Of a stretch of 64,000 nt of DNA, positions 63,891-64,000 are shown in pieces. How positions within the stretch are numbered: the stretch's first letter is position 1; the number at the start of each line of letters is the position of its first letter. Where the stretch lies: the NCBI GenBank assembly GCA_028280115.1, contig JANQMJ010000015.1:62001-126000 (forward strand), read 5' to 3'. A program made the position numbers and the translations under genes. The notes under the pieces are model-generated. The model did no database searches. It was not told where the DNA came from and saw nothing but the letters and a program-made list of their open reading frames with translations. This DNA comes from Parvularculaceae bacterium. Its GTDB lineage: Bacteria > Pseudomonadota > Alphaproteobacteria > Caulobacterales > Parvularculaceae.

Positions 63891-64000
63891 CGGCGCGCGT
63901 TCCTGACCGATTCCTTGGTTGCGATCAGACGCGCCAGATCCTCGCGTTCCGGGCAGGCGAAAACGCAGATCCGGTCGAGCCGGGCGAGCTGTTTCTTCGC
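63887..64000 (-). CDS. C-terminal fragment of an unidentified protein
   Basis: 37 residues before the stop, continuing past the right edge of the window. Ends ICVFACPEREDLARLIATKE followed by SVRNARR. Not recognised. Its TGA overlaps the TTG start of the heme lipoprotein, so the two are probably translationally coupled and functionally linked. Confidence 0.55.
   Translation of the reverse strand, partial: AKKQLARLDRICVFACPEREDLARLIATKESVRNARR

Overview
The window looks like chromosomal DNA of an alphaproteobacterium of the Caulobacterales/Hyphomonadaceae/Parvularculales kind. The evidence is the gene order (rpsB-tsf-pyrH-frr-uppS-cdsA-dxr-rseP-bamA-ompH-lpxD-fabZ-lpxA-lpxI-lpxB downstream of dnaE), the use of LpxI instead of LpxH, a UPF0262/LMW-phosphatase/infA/maf/RNase E-G/yacG cluster, petABC, and an alphaproteobacterial-type LexA box. 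No species assignment is possible from sequence alone.

Layout. (1) 1-9184: a lower-GC accessory block ending at the 3' end of a tRNA-Trp gene. It holds a leftward catabolic operon (membrane desaturase/hydroxylase, rubredoxin, acyl-CoA ligase, SDR, two acyl-CoA dehydrogenases, Rieske ring-hydroxylating oxygenase alpha and beta) and a divergent CitE/HpcH-type lyase gene; its substrate is not known. (2) 9185-28386: the GC-rich, leftward envelope and information-processing supercluster dnaE to lpxB: lipid A, fatty acid and isoprenoid synthesis, outer-membrane protein assembly, translation. (3) 28434-30886: a 31-residue single-TM protein behind an SOS promoter (a SidA-like candidate), a second microprotein, an exported hypothetical, 3-hydroxybutyrate dehydrogenase, and a MITE-like palindromic element. 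(4) 30887-34312: a probable Zur-controlled zinc import operon (small His/Cys protein, TonB receptor with poly-Glu/His tracts, ZIP transporter). (5) 34440-44120: yacG, RNase E/G, maf, infA, LMW phosphatase, UPF0262, a DUF481 barrel protein, murA and partners, a thioesterase, tRNA-Thr, L25, pth, ychF. (6) 44262-46272: an accessory pair (membrane protein, saccharopine dehydrogenase-like) that seems to interrupt an older gene. (7) 46300-52240: GNAT, a CBS/PII-like/DUF1538x2 operon, mtnP, a DUF2269/SDR-DoxX pair, and a broken second copy of the mtnP start next to petC. (8) 52250-64000: petABC, trmL-hemF, DUF4197 lipoprotein, glpK, CoA transferase, flavoprotein reductase, tRNA-Leu, sdaA, and a mono-heme lipoprotein.

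The items most worth a second look are the SOS-controlled microprotein beside dnaE, the CoA-linked oxygenase island, the zinc operon with its operator, the DUF1538/PII/CBS module, and the mtnP remnant that records a rearrangement. Many genes start with GTG or TTG; where an upstream neighbour or a Shine-Dalgarno sequence decided the start, this is stated.
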